Positions 22,683-34,524 of a stretch of 64,000 bases of DNA are shown piece by piece. The notes beneath the pieces were generated by a model, which ran no database searches, was not told the DNA's origin, and saw only the letters and a program-made list of their open reading frames with translations. Position 1 is the stretch's first letter; each line of letters starts with the position of its first letter. The position numbers and the translations under genes are program-made. Source of the stretch: Acytostelium subglobosum LB1 (lineage: Eukaryota; Evosea; Eumycetozoa; Acytosteliales; Acytosteliaceae); the NCBI RefSeq assembly GCF_000787575.1, contig NW_012236496.1, forward strand, positions 5,728 to 69,727. Reading direction: 5' to 3'.

Positions 22683-23620
22683 ATGTTAAAGATAAGCAAT
22701 CGGTTGTGCTCATTTGCACAGAGCAACAGATACTTTGCAAGCAATGCTGCTACTTTGTCCAAACTGAACGTAAGTATTTAGTTGTCTATTCATCTATTAG
22801 ATACTTTGTTAACAGGAAGTACATTATCATTTGTAGATTATACATAAGGAAGAAGGCAAGGAGGGTACATTCGAGTTCCGTGTAAAGTACTATCGTGATG
22901 GTCAACATCAGATATCACCATGGCACGAGGTACCTTTGGTTCATAGTAACAACAAACGAACTCTATACAACTACATCAATGAGATGCCAAAGAACTCCAA
23001 CGCCAAGATGGAGGTGAACACCAAGGAGCTGCTCAACCCCATCAAACAAGACATCAAGAAGGGACAGCTACGCTACATCAAGCACGGCAACTTGTTGTTC
23101 AACTATGGTTGTCTACCACAGACATGGGAGAATCCTAAACTGGTGGATCACAGAACGAAGCATCCAGGTGACAACGACCCCATAGACGTGGTTGAGGTTG
23201 GACAACAGGTGATAGGACGTGGTGAGATCAAACAGGTCAAGGTCATTGGTGCACTGGCCCTAATCGATGAGGGTGAGACTGACTGGAAGGTGTTGGCCAT
23301 CAATACTGATGACTCAAACTTTGACAAGATCAATGGTAAGATGGAGAGGTTTGCTTGCTTATAGACTGGGAGGAGGAACTAATTCACACAACACCTTATA
23401 CATCATAGACTTGAAGGACTTGGAGAAGGTGTTACCTGGCACAGTGGATAAGGTAAGAGAATGGTACAAAGTGTACAAAGTTGCCGAGGGCAAGCAAGAG
23501 AATGAGTATGCTCTAAATGGACAGCCAATCGACCATGCTGAAACAGAAGGTGTAATCTCAGAGACACACCAACACTGGAAGGATTTGACCAAAGGTAACA
23601 CAAAGTTGGTGTTGGAATAA
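22683..23620 (+). CDS. ppa: Inorganic pyrophosphatase with mitochondrial presequence
   Basis: Three exons (22683-22769, 22837-23335, 23409-23620) encode 265 residues. The start at 22683 was chosen because only this frame joins in phase to exon 2, and it gives a presequence free of acidic residues, MLKISNRLCSFAQSNRYFAS. A longer open frame starting at 22601 does not join in phase. The family I signature DNDPIDVV (three metal-binding Asp) is present, with the usual KYYRDGQHQISPWHEVPL start and DDSNFDKINDLKDLEKVLPG. It hydrolyses pyrophosphate released in biosynthesis; the N-terminus places it in mitochondria (inference). Confidence 0.9.
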
Positions 23621-23745
23621 AGACAGTGATCTACATTATATATATATATACAAGCCATGTTGCCATGGCGCAACAACACGCTGCTTAGGTTTATTGTTGC
23701 TTGACGATCGTTCAACTCACTAGACATCCTGCGTATGATGTCATC

Positions 23746-26638
23746 TTACAAGTCAAATGGAGGGAACCTTATGACCATCACCGATATGTTATCTGTGCTG
23801 CCTCTGGCAAATGCTTGGTCTCGCAGTCTCATGCATGCCTTCTCTGGATCATCAATTGGAGATACAACGCTATAGATGGTGGATAATGATTGTTAGAATG
23901 TTGTTAACTAATTTGGTTGGGTTGCTGGTCTACTCACTTCATTGCCTCCTCATCTGTCATCACATCCCACAGACCATCACAGGCGATGATCATGAACTGG
24001 TTCTTGGAGCGAGAGCCAACGTTGANTTGGACCATGGATGTCTGGCTCACATGTGACGTATGGTGNAAAGTATGGCGTCACCAAGAGCCCTTGACACGGC
24101 CAGCTGTCCATTCACTCTGCTCATGCTGATACCTGACGAGTTCACTGTTGTTATGACACTGCCACCAAGACTCTTGATTCTTTCCTCTTCTTTGGGATCG
24201 TTTGGCTTGTGGTCGTTGGAAACACGCAGCGCCACTCCTTCTCTACAGAGAACGGCACGAGTATCTCCACAGTTGGCGACGTAACCCTTCTTGCCAAGGA
24301 ACAGGACAACCAAGGCAGTCGTTCCACCTCTGAGGTTCTTCTGTCCGATCATCTGGTGGACACCGAGGAACGCCTCCCTCAGTGACTTGACAGGGTTATT
24401 GCTGTTGGTCTTGAGCTTCTCTGCCAGTACCTTGTGCATCTCATTGGCAGCGAGCTCTGCCGTGACAGATCCTCCGTGACCATCAAACAGGGCAAAGTAA
24501 TCTTCGTCCGATCTGCCTCTGAACGTTCCATAGATGACGGCGTCGTCCTCCATATGTGGGCGACGACCAATTGTGTCTGCAAAGCCAACCATGAAACGAG
24601 ACGAATGATGTCTGACGACACGAAGCATGGCACCAGTTTTGGCGGGACTCTTCTTGAACTTGCTCAGCAATCCAACTGGCTTGGACATGAGATTGGAAGA
24701 CTCCTTTGGCAAGGCCTTCACCTCGAAGCTTTGTATGCGGGCCTTTGGAATGGTAGATCCAGCCAGTGTTGTGGTTGTCGTGGTGGTCATTGTTGTCGTG
24801 GTGATTGGTGGTGGCAGCTGAATCTCTCCGTTGACCATCACGGGTGGACCCTTCATGTAGAAAGCATTGCTTCTTCCTCGTCCTCCACGTGGTGCGTCGT
24901 CATCTTCTTCGGCCAGTGTCTCCAGTATTCCCTTGCCACCTCCAAAACTGTTGCCCTTGTTGTTGGTCTCTGCGTCCAGGAAGAACTGAAGAGGGCTCTC
25001 AGAGATTGGCACCGAGGCAGAGAGTATGTTGGGGATGTCGGCAATGAGGTTTGGCGAGGTAGTTGTCATGGGAATTGCAATGTCGGTAGACTCCAGACAC
25101 ATATCACTTGGCTCTTCCAGTACGATTGTGGTTTCATCCTGATGTCCATCATCCACTTCCTCCTCCTCCATCTCTGGTATCTTTGGATGCTTCTTACTCT
25201 TCTTCCTGCGAAGCGAGAGTGACCACTTCTTCTTCTCCTTCTTCTCTGGTGAGCTTGCCGTGGAGGGCTCGCTTGTGAGAGGTGGCAGAGACTCAGAGGC
25301 AGTGATGTTGTTGCGTCCCTTTATCTTGAACTTGAATAGTCTGTGCTTGGATGATTTGGATACTGAAGTGTTGTGGTATGCAGAGTCACTGAGTCCTGCG
25401 ATCTGTTTGTCCTTGATGGTGGTGCTGCTGTTGAGGTTGCCAACACTACCACTACTACTGCTACCAAGACTTCCCATGCTACTGCTTGTGGTAGCATTGT
25501 TGTTGTTCTGTCTTTCTAATATATCATTGGTAGAGATTGTTGTGGTCATGGTGGTAGTGGTAGTCGTAGTAGTGGTGGTAGTTAACGTCTTGATGCTCTG
25601 TGGCAGTGATGGTGTTGAGGCTGACAGCACAATGGCAGGGGCAGTCTGGTTGGCATGAACGGGTGTCGGTGTGTTTGGCATTGAGATTGCTGATATGGAC
25701 ATCTTGCGATTGGATACTTCCAATTGCTGTTGTAGTTGTTGGTGTACGAGCTTGGGTGACTGTGGCTGTGGTTGAGTGATTGGTTGTGTGTGTGGCAGTG
25801 GCAGAGCTGGAATCAGGTTGATAGTTGTTGCGGTCGTTGATGTGGTCTGTGTAATGGATGAGCTCCTGTTGAGTCTGGTGACGGCGGTTGCCTCCTTGCA
25901 TGTACGCAACGTGGATGATGCATTGCAGTTGTTGACGGCGTCTTCAATCTCCTTGATGATCGAGAAGATGTTCTCTGTGGACAACGAAGCACTGTTGTCG
26001 ATTGACATGCGAGCCAATGATGAAGATGAAGATGTCGTTGCTGATAGTGTATTGTTGTTGTTGTTGTTCACGGATTGTGATGCAAAGAACTTGGCCTCAT
26101 CATGATCTGTTTGTACCACAGGAGGTACGATCTCCTGATCCAGCTTTTCTTGCTTCATGACCTCCTCACGATTTGCTATAATTGATGCAGTCATTGGGGC
26201 GCTGGTCTTCTTTGGTGTCTTTGCCTCCAGATCCAATAGACTTTGTCTGATGAGTTCTTGTTGTGCCTCTTGTATCTCAATGGCGTCGGCAATGTCCTTG
26301 TCATTGCTATTGGTTAATAGTTGTTGGTCACTGAGATCATTGGCGTTGCTAATAGCGCGCACTTGATGGTCGTCGGCATCATTGTTGTGATCGATATTAT
26401 TGTCGTCGTCATTGTCCGATGACACTGACAGTGTGACATCCTCGCCAGATGAGTTTGATGATACGCTGTCCTGTTCATCGTCCATGTTGTGGTTGTTGGT
26501 ATTCTCTCGTTGCTTCACGATGGAAGGTGTGGAAGCTGCAGCGGCCACTGCGCCACCACATATATCGTCCAATATTCTCTCGCAGTCCATTATCACTGCG
26601 GCTGTAGTAGTAATAGTAGTAGTGGTAGTCTTGTTCAT
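23746..26638 (-). CDS. PP2C-type Ser/Thr phosphatase with long disordered N-terminus
   Basis: Two exons: 26638-23938 and 23869-23746. About 600 residues of Ser/Thr/Asn-rich disorder, with a basic patch KKKWSLSLRRKKSKKH, precede a PP2C domain: RRPHMEDDAVIYG, FALFDGHGG, RGGTTALVVLFLG, VANCGDTRAVLCREG, SNDHKPNDPKEEERI, LAVSRALGD, CDGLWDVMTDEEA and GSTDNISVMVI. The metal-binding Asp residues are present. The frame is broken twice, exactly at the ambiguous bases 24066 and 24026. Dropping both Ns restores GDAILSPYVTCEPDIHGP and the correct phase into exon 2, for about 940 residues, so these look like assembly insertions and the gene is probably intact. The substrate is unknown. A shorter start at the second Met (MDCERILDD) is possible. 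Confidence 0.88.
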
Positions 26639-27074
26639 AAGCTGATATTATAATTATTTGTTTGTTGATTGATTGTTTGTTTGTTTGATTGGTTGATTGA
26701 TTGATCGATTGTAAGATTGCTGTGATTGAAATTGATTGTTATAGAGTACTGTATTCAGTGATCACTAAACATATTGAGTGTGATGATATTAAACAAAAAT
26801 GTTAATATATATATATTTAAAGAGATACAAAACTAAAGACCAATTCAAAACAAAGGCGTTACTATCGATTGATTGTGGGTTGTTTCTTTCTTCCCACAAA
26901 CAACCACGACCAAACAACTAACCGCCAACAACATTGATTGTTTTTGTTTTTGTGTCCATCAACAATTTCAAATTTTGAGCATTGTTGTCCGTTAACAACA
27001 AGGTAATAATGTGTGGACGAAATATAAATATCTGTCAGAACAAAATGTTTGGATCTTACCTATTAATGCATGAA

Positions 27075-27113
<39 letters not shown>

Positions 27114-27597
27114 ATAGTATTATTACTAAATGATAGAGAGAAGAAATAATAAGTTAAAGGGTGTGTTATTATTAATAATATTGTTGTTGATGTAATTGTA
27201 ACTGTTTGTTGTTGTTGTTATTGCTGCTGTTGCTGTGATTGACACTATTATTAGCTAGCACCAACCTGTGAAGAGCACCCCCTCCTAATCAAACAAACAC
27301 TCTCTCTACTACCAACACACACATACACACAAACAAACACACACACTTACACACATTCAAGAGATCTATAAGATATAGATATACAATGAGTTACATTATC
27401 TTCAACAACAATGTCCTCAACCATAAGAGTATACAGAGATTAGATAAATGTATTTGTTATAAATAAATTAAATTTCCAACTCGAACCCCAAAGAATGAAT
27501 AGACTTGGCGCCATTCTCCATCGTTTTTTTGTTATGATCAGTTTTTGGATAAACTTTAAAGGTCCAATAACATACAGATATAGCAAAATACACAACT
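26639..27597. other. Divergent 0.96-kb spacer with ATAA microsatellite
   Basis: Upstream regions of the PP2C gene (minus) and the 27598 gene (plus). It contains an AAAT/ATAA tetranucleotide run at about 27072-27116, GATT-type runs near 26680-26710 and CA-rich tracts near 27310-27350. No coding signal was found. Confidence 0.6.
27072..27116. repeat. (AAAT)n microsatellite
   Basis: About 11 uninterrupted tetranucleotide units in the spacer between the PP2C gene and the 27598 gene. Confidence 0.9.
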
Positions 27598-30022
27598 ATG
27601 AGCAACACAGATGGCCTATACAAGACTGAGCAGACTGCATCAGGTGGAGTAAAGATGAAGTCTGGCATGGAGGACTTGCTAGATGACCTCTTCACTCCAA
27701 CTGTTGTAAGAAAGCCTCCTGCTCAAGCCATTACAAAGACCTTCTCCAAAATGAAGAAGAGACCTCTCGATACTTCATCTCAATCATCATCATCATCAGC
27801 ACCATCCTATTGGGCAACACAAATTCCAACGTTATCATCTACTACATCAACAACATCTACATCAAGATCAACATCATCGACATCAACAACATCGACATCA
27901 AGATCAACATCATCGTCCTCATCACAACAACAACAACAACAACCAAGCATATCTATCATTACCCAGCCGCAAAAGAAGAGCAAACCAACAGCAGCCAAGT
28001 TCTCACTGGACTCATTGCTCAAGGAGAAGAAGGAGAAGACCTATGCAAAGCAGGAACCAATCGTAACCTACGATGAGTTGCTCACTGAAGAGACCGAGAA
28101 GAAGAAGTCTGCTGAGTTGGACTTGGAGATCAACGCAGAGCAAATGGCTCGTCTCAAGGATGTAGGTATCATCTATCTATCTATCTGGTTATTTATGAAG
28201 ACACTCACTGACCCATGCGCTTCCTGTCACAACAACAACAACAACAACAACAGCTACTAGACATCAAGTCCGATTCTCTTTTGAACTCAATAGCCTCTCA
28301 GAAAAGTTTGCTGGAGCTCAATGTACTGTCACTACCGCGACCAACAGACTTGTCTTCCATATTGGATGTCCAACCCGATGACATCCAGAGTCTGCCATGC
28401 AGCAGACTGCTCAAAAAGGGCATTCGCAAGGGTGAACAAGAGGACAACAACAGAGAGGGCTTTAGCTACAATAACTTTAAGATGCTGATACAGAACGGAC
28501 TGGACAGCATACTGGACACATTCGATATCAACTCACTGCCCAAATATCTCATCGATGTATTATTCTCTTATGGTATGTAGTCAGGCCTATTCAAATTGGA
28601 TGGTACAACCATAGTCAGACTACTTACCAGAACACCTGGCAGTTTGCTTTGAATCGGATGAGTTGACAGTGTATCAAGCATATGTTGTGCTCGTGAACAT
28701 CAATAACAAGCGCAGCAGCAGTACAACAACAACAATTATGACGAACGACAACTCCTCCTCAATGTTGATACCATTCACAGAGTTCCTGAGGGTATTTGGT
28801 CTGTACAAGATAGAGACAGACCAGTCCTTCAAGGTGAACTTTAATAACAGTAGTGATGATGGTGACAGTGGATCATCAACTTCTGGTGGCGATATGCAAA
28901 CATGTATGTTCAACTCACTGGAGTACTATACATCCTCTAACCATTCAATCATTCAATCATACAGCACAATCATTCCCCTTCTTGAACCTATACTATGTAC
29001 TCAGTCTTTTGAAGGAGTTGACAATGAAGAAGTAAGTAACTACTACTACTACTACTACAATAGCTCAACATCAGTACTGACATTACACAACATAATAGGC
29101 AACTATCATTAGAGGAAATCAAGCACTCAATACTCTTTGTCATCATTTTGATGATGGACCCATGCTTTGTTGGCATCAGCGAACCAGAGGATCAAGACAA
29201 CTCTGTCAAACAACAACCAGTCCTACCAACCAGAGGAAAGAAGCCACTGCTGAAGCAGGAGACGCAAAGCGACAATGTCAACTCGGTGGACGATGCCAAA
29301 CACAAGTCCACTGTGTTCAAGATCGTTCTATTGCTCAATCCTCTACTAGATAGTCTCTGTCATGCTTTCTTTGACAAGGTGGACATGGAGAGCGCCAACA
29401 CAGAGCTGTTCTCCCTATTCCAGTCGGTGTGGCAGTCACTCAAGGATGAGCACCGCATGGCACTGTGCAACAAGGTGTCATACGCACTGCCCGCCGTGCC
29501 CATTCGTCCTGGAATCGACCTTCAGCGACGTTTCGCACTGTTCTCAATTGGCAAGCTGTTGAAGGCCTCGGACGAAAGCATCGAACAAATGATTGTGCAG
29601 CCAAACATGATCGAGGAGATGGTCAAGCTTGTTATGCCATATGTTCAACAGATTAGGGATGAGACATTGGACGTCTTGTTGGTTTTGAACCTTGTGACGC
29701 TGGTGGACATCACAAGCAATGATCGTGCGGAGCTGAATCGACTCAAGACCGCAGAGAAAAGGCTAAATTTCCAACACATGATCAGAACATGGAAAGCAAA
29801 AATCAAGGAGAGTCCAAAGGACTTTAACTTTGATAAGTCAAGAGTATGTATACCCTGCTGCTATGTACCAAGCTGGCTGGCTGTGTTGTGAATCAGATTG
29901 ACTGACCCATTTATACCAAACAGATCAAGGATGGACTCGTGTTGATTGAGAGCAAACTGGCAGCTTTGATAAAAGATCATTCAAGCTCTTCTATTATGGA
30001 CTACTTCTCAACGATGGAGTAA
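27598..30022 (+). CDS. Unrecognised protein, possibly SLF2/FAM178-like
   Basis: Best model: exons 27598-28161, 28254-28572, 28619-29031, 29064-29843 and 29924-30022, 724 residues. Residues 1-140 are Ser/Thr/Gln-rich, then charged coiled-coil (LKEKKEKTYAKQEPI, TEETEKKKSAELDLE). The rest is helical: LPRPTDLSSILDVQPDDIQSL, SYNNFKMLIQNGLDSILDTF, FKIVLLLNPLLDSLCHAFF, LCNKVSYALPAVPIRPGIDL, QRRFALFSIGKLLKASD. The order (disordered N-terminus, helical C-terminus with an arginine-rich 'RPGIDLQRRFAL' turn) loosely recalls SMC5-SMC6 localisation factor 2, but this is weak. Two inferred introns are short, 46 nt (28573-28618) and 32 nt (29032-29063, inside a TAC repeat). The second is doubtful, and a repeat-length error there could explain it. 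Confidence 0.6.
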
Positions 30023-30195
30023 TCGTCGATTATTATATATATTTACGCGTCCACGTTGACATCAGTTGTCGCAATACAAATATAGAGAGTAATAAACACA
30101 CACTTGGTTCACAAGACAACTAGCGACAGAACCAACAACAACAGATTTTTCCCATTTGAGAACAACAAACAAACAAATACTCTTGTAAAGATACA

Positions 30196-32358
30196 ATGAC
30201 ATCATTACAGAATGAACAACAACAACAACAACAACAACAAGAAGATATTCGCATTGGTGATAGATTACTGTCAGACGATGGATACTTTGGCACAGTCATG
30301 TATATAGGTGATGTAGATGGTTTCCAAGGCCAATGGTATGGTGTTTGTTGGGATAGCGCAACCCGTGGCAAACACAAGGGTACCATCAAACAGCGTGCCT
30401 ACTTTGAGTGTGCCTACGATGGCAGTGGCTCATTCATGAAGCTTGACAAGCTGATCAGAGGAAGAACTCTACTCGATGCTATCGTCACCAAGTTTTCAGA
30501 TCATGTTGATCACAGTGAGTACTCCTCAAAGATGTGTCTAGTGATCGACTAGCTAGCTCACTCAACATCATCAACAACATCAACATAATCAGGTGGACTT
30601 GGAAATATCGACAGGAACACACCAATTGAAATGATAGGAATGGAGAAGGTCAGAGAGCAACAGAAGACAATCTCAAAGCAGACGGTGATCGTTGCCAACA
30701 ACCTGACAATCAGTTCAATTGATCCACCATCAGCCATTGCAATGTATCTTGGTGAGAGTAAGCATTCAACTCCCTTAGTCACATCACATAGCACATAATC
30801 ACCAACACATATACCCGACAGACCTATTGGAACTCAACCTTTCTCAGAATCTCATCTCAAGATGGAGTGATGTTGGCAATCTTGTGACCCAGACCTCTAA
30901 ACTGGAACGTTTGACACTCTCTGAGAATAGACTGTTGGATGATTTGAATCCAAGTAAGCTGATACAGTCAAGTAGTAGCAGTGGTGTAAAGGCACTATTC
31001 CTCAATCATACAAAGACTGGATGGGACACTGCCTGCAGGATGGTGCACATACTGTTCCCTCATCTTGAAGTGCTTGGACTACATGGCAACTCCATCAGTA
31101 CTCTCCATCTTCAAGCGCCAAACACTGTCACTGAAGTATTCAAACATCTCAAAAGTCTTGACCTGAGCAACAACTCAATCAACCAGTTTACAACATTGTT
31201 GGAAGGTGTTGCATTGATTGATAGGTATGTGTATCACTACATCCTAGAAATAACCATCGTGTTAACATTACTAAACATACTTGGTGTATCATGAATCAAC
31301 AACAGTCTACAAGAACTCAATCTAAGTAAGAACCTACTGGACAACATCACATTCCCAACGACATCACTGGTGGCCTATGACGAACTGATCCAAGGTGGCA
31401 AACAAACATTGTTGTTCAGTGGATTGAGCACACTCTTTCTCTCAAACAATCTAATAGCAGACACCAGCAGCATTGATTCTCTGGATCAACTGCCCAGTCT
31501 TACAGAGTTGTCATTGCGAGATAATCCAATCATTGATTATTTCCATAGTCAATCCACAACAGCATCAACATCATCTGCCACCACTTCCAGTGTTGCACTT
31601 CCAAGCTCAAGCAATGACAGCAGGCTTCAAAATGAGAAGTTAATGCTCAATAGAATGAACATTATTCCAAGGATATCAAGGCTACACGTATTAAATCTAA
31701 CCAATGTAAGTCAAATCAAACTGTCAAGTCAGCTATGGAAATGCACTTTCTAATCAATCATATGATCATTTAGATAACAACATTAGAGAGGAGTGACTCT
31801 GAAAGATATTTATTACACTCGTATTTCAAACATCATCAACAATTAGATAACAATAGCAACAACAATGACAACGATTTCCATCCAACCAAAATGGAATACC
31901 TCAAGAGATTGCATGGTGAGACATTACAGAATATATAAATATAAACACGAAGACCATCGACTAGTTGAATGGAATCACATCACTTGTTCAATAACTGTTC
32001 CACACAACCACACATATCAAACACACACACACACACACAATCACGATCATGTCAACTTCACCGTGTATAAGACAGACAATCAGTCCATTAAGTTACCAGG
32101 ATTATATTATAGTATACTAGGAAGATGGTACATTATTTTGGAACACTGTCAGATTGGTTATCATTGTACTGGAAATTACTGGACGAATGTCTCGGTCTCT
32201 TATTAGTCCAATGTCGTAAATTATCAACAGTGACAATAACAATAACAATTACTCATTCGCCGACGAATGATGAAGAGGAAGACAACGATAATCAGTTGGA
32301 CCAATGCCAACGTGAAGATATCTCTACAATTGACTTCTTTGAACCAAGTGCCGTATGA
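30196..32358 (+). CDS. tbce: Tubulin-folding cofactor E
   Basis: Seven exons (30196-30514, 30593-30751, 30822-31224, 31306-31705, 31774-31915, 31965-32064, 32121-32358) give 586 residues. After a poly-Gln run comes a CAP-Gly domain (YFGTVMYIGDVDGFQGQWYG, GKHKGTIKQRAYFEC) that binds tubulin C-termini, then leucine-rich repeats (LLELNLSQNLISRWSDVGNL, LEVLGLHGNSISTLHL, LKSLDLSNNSINQF, LQELNLSKNLLDNI, LSTLFLSNNLIAD), and a diverged C-terminal region where the family has a ubiquitin-like domain. This order is specific to TBCE, which works with TBCD and TBCC to release folded alpha/beta-tubulin. Borders of the last two introns are less certain; the domains upstream are not affected. Confidence 0.88.
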
Positions 32359-32447
32359 CAATACTGTCATTTGGATAAATATTTAATAAATACAGTTGTG
32401 TAATAAATAATAATGACAGGATTTCAAATCCATGTTTACCACTTCAC

Positions 32448-33788
32448 TTAATGAAAAGTCTTCTTACCTGATCTAGGGTCCACAGTCTAATAATATATAT
32501 ATATTAAAGTTAGTCTTGTATCGAGTGATGAAGGCTTGACTGCACTGCTACTTACGAATCCTCCCTTTCTTCCTGCTGGTAGGTTGGTGGTCTGTGATGT
32601 TGTGACTGTTGTTTTGCCCTTTGAGCATGGTCCACAGTAGAACTGTCCAGCATTCTCAACATAACCCTTCTCCAATGTTGTTGTACATTGCTTACACACC
32701 AGACACTGAGTTTGTTTTCGATTGTTAATATATGTTTGTCGTTCATCTCAAACATCAGTAGAAACACTTACATTTGGATGATATTTGTTGTTGCCAGCAA
32801 TGGTATAGGTGGAGGTGATCGGCTTGCGACATCCATGACAGTCCACTGATGACTTCTTGCCACAATCTTGGCAATGTGCCACGCAATTCTTGTTGACAAA
32901 GGGCTCTGCTCCGATGGACTTGCCACAGGTGGTGCACATGAAGCACTGCTCATGGTAGAGTGCACCGGCAAAAGTAACTGTTTGGAAGGGGCCTGGGACA
33001 ATGATCTTCCTACACCAGTTACATGTTTCCTTGCCCTTTTGTACATTGTCAAATAGGTCAGTCTTGACTTGGTTCCTTTCGGCAGCCTCCTTGTTGGTTG
33101 AGGCAACGATATGGCCATGCCCCTCAAGCAAGGCACGTGACTTTTGTCCATCAGCTAGATCCAAGTTACATTTGGTGCAATATGGACTGCCACTCCTGTC
33201 GACGTATGTGTCACCCAGTTTGGTGTTACACAAGGTGCATGTGAAGCACTTTGGATGCCAGTGCTTACGGAGTGCCATTGTAGACTGGCCAATGACTGGC
33301 ATCGAACATCTAGAGCACTTGTGATCCTCGCTATAGCACTCGGGATGATACTTCTTACCGTTGCTGGGCATGTTGATCTCACCGACGATGGCACGAAGAC
33401 ATCCCTCGCACACTGGAGCCACCAGCTTCTCATAGTGTTCACGACAATAGACCATTGTCTTGTCTGTTGGATGTGGATAGGCCAATCCACATCTCTGACC
33501 ACATTCTCCGCAGAATTGTGGATTGACTGATCCTCCAGCCAGCTTACTATCGTCCAACATCCTAATAGATTAGTTGTTTGGTATTAGTCATAATATCATT
33601 TCATAATAGCTATCATTTCTTCTTTCCTTCTTCCATCTAATTATCATGCACACATTCTCTCTTTCTCTCTCTCTCTCTCTCCATCACTCCATACAGTAGT
33701 ACTTATCGTACCTGGCGAGAGTAGCATCGACATCATCGTGTAATGCTGTTGTTATATATCTATCACTGACGTTATCTTTTCTTGACAT
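32448..33788 (-). CDS. LIM-domain protein
   Basis: Four exons (33788-33712, 33561-32772, 32705-32556, 32486-32448) give 351 residues. Zinc ligands run in order: an atypical N-terminal CGECGQRCG block, then CEGC with HPECY and CSRC, HWHPKCFTCTLC with YCTKC, CNWC with HEQCFMCTTC and HCQDC, and CHGC with HPN-CLVCKQC and YCGPC (the last domain is split by intron 2). So three classical LIM domains plus one or two partial ones. There is no catalytic domain, so it is probably a cytoskeletal or adhesion scaffold of the paxillin/CRP-like dictyostelid LIM group. The last exon codes only TVDPRSGKKTFH. Confidence 0.88.
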
Positions 33789-34524
33789 TTTGTATTCTAT
33801 CTATCTATCTACAACTAACCTAATTTCAATTAATTAAAAAAGTGATTGTTCATCCAAAAGACACAGACTGGGTTTTTAATTTTTTTATTATAATAAATAC
33901 TAAGGCATCAAAAAAAAGCCAACAGGTCTATTTATATTGATAGCTATCAACCGATAAAACCTAGTTGGTTGGAAGCAGTTCTATTATAATACTTTCTAAA
34001 TCTCTTCAAGTATTTAAACTAAGAATACTTGATTGTCTTTGATTCCAACCAATCACAAGATAGCAATAAACAACATAGATGATGATAAAGATGAAGATCT
34101 TACTGATGATGTTTATACCACAAGGTCGTAAAGATAGGAGATATATATTACCAGATCTATCACTGATCTTACACTGGACCTACACCAATTAGAGATCTTT
34201 TTTGAAAAGATCCAGAGTAGAAGATATTTGTTGGGATTTTTGGGTGAGTGTGTGGGCCAACACCAAGGAACTAAAAACCTGAGTTGAGTGTGTGAGGTCC
34301 ACTCGTTTTTTTCATCATTTGCAGTTGACCTCCCTTATTATTTGTTGTTGAATAATTTAACATTGTTGTTGTCATTCTCAACTTGGGAGTCTTCCGACAA
34401 ACTCTGACTTGCTGCTTGCATTGCGCGACATCCCTCTACACATTCAATCAATCACTCACTACAACAACAACAACAACAACATTGTAATCCATATAGTTAA
34501 ATATATACGAATATAAATAATAAC
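33789..34524. other. Divergent 0.74-kb spacer (LIM protein / RalGAP)
   Basis: AT-rich DNA holding both promoters. A perfect hairpin is at 34194-34212 (8-bp stem GATCTTTT/AAAAGATC, 3-nt loop). An AAC run at about 34461-34480 lies in the RalGAP leader. No gene is seen. Confidence 0.55.

Noticed and set aside
22601-22885. Longer upstream open frame as the start of the pyrophosphatase (MNSSMSTRGRPLEKE)
   Set aside because: Its phase at the GTAAGT donor does not join exon 2; the ATG at 22683 does and gives a mitochondrial presequence.
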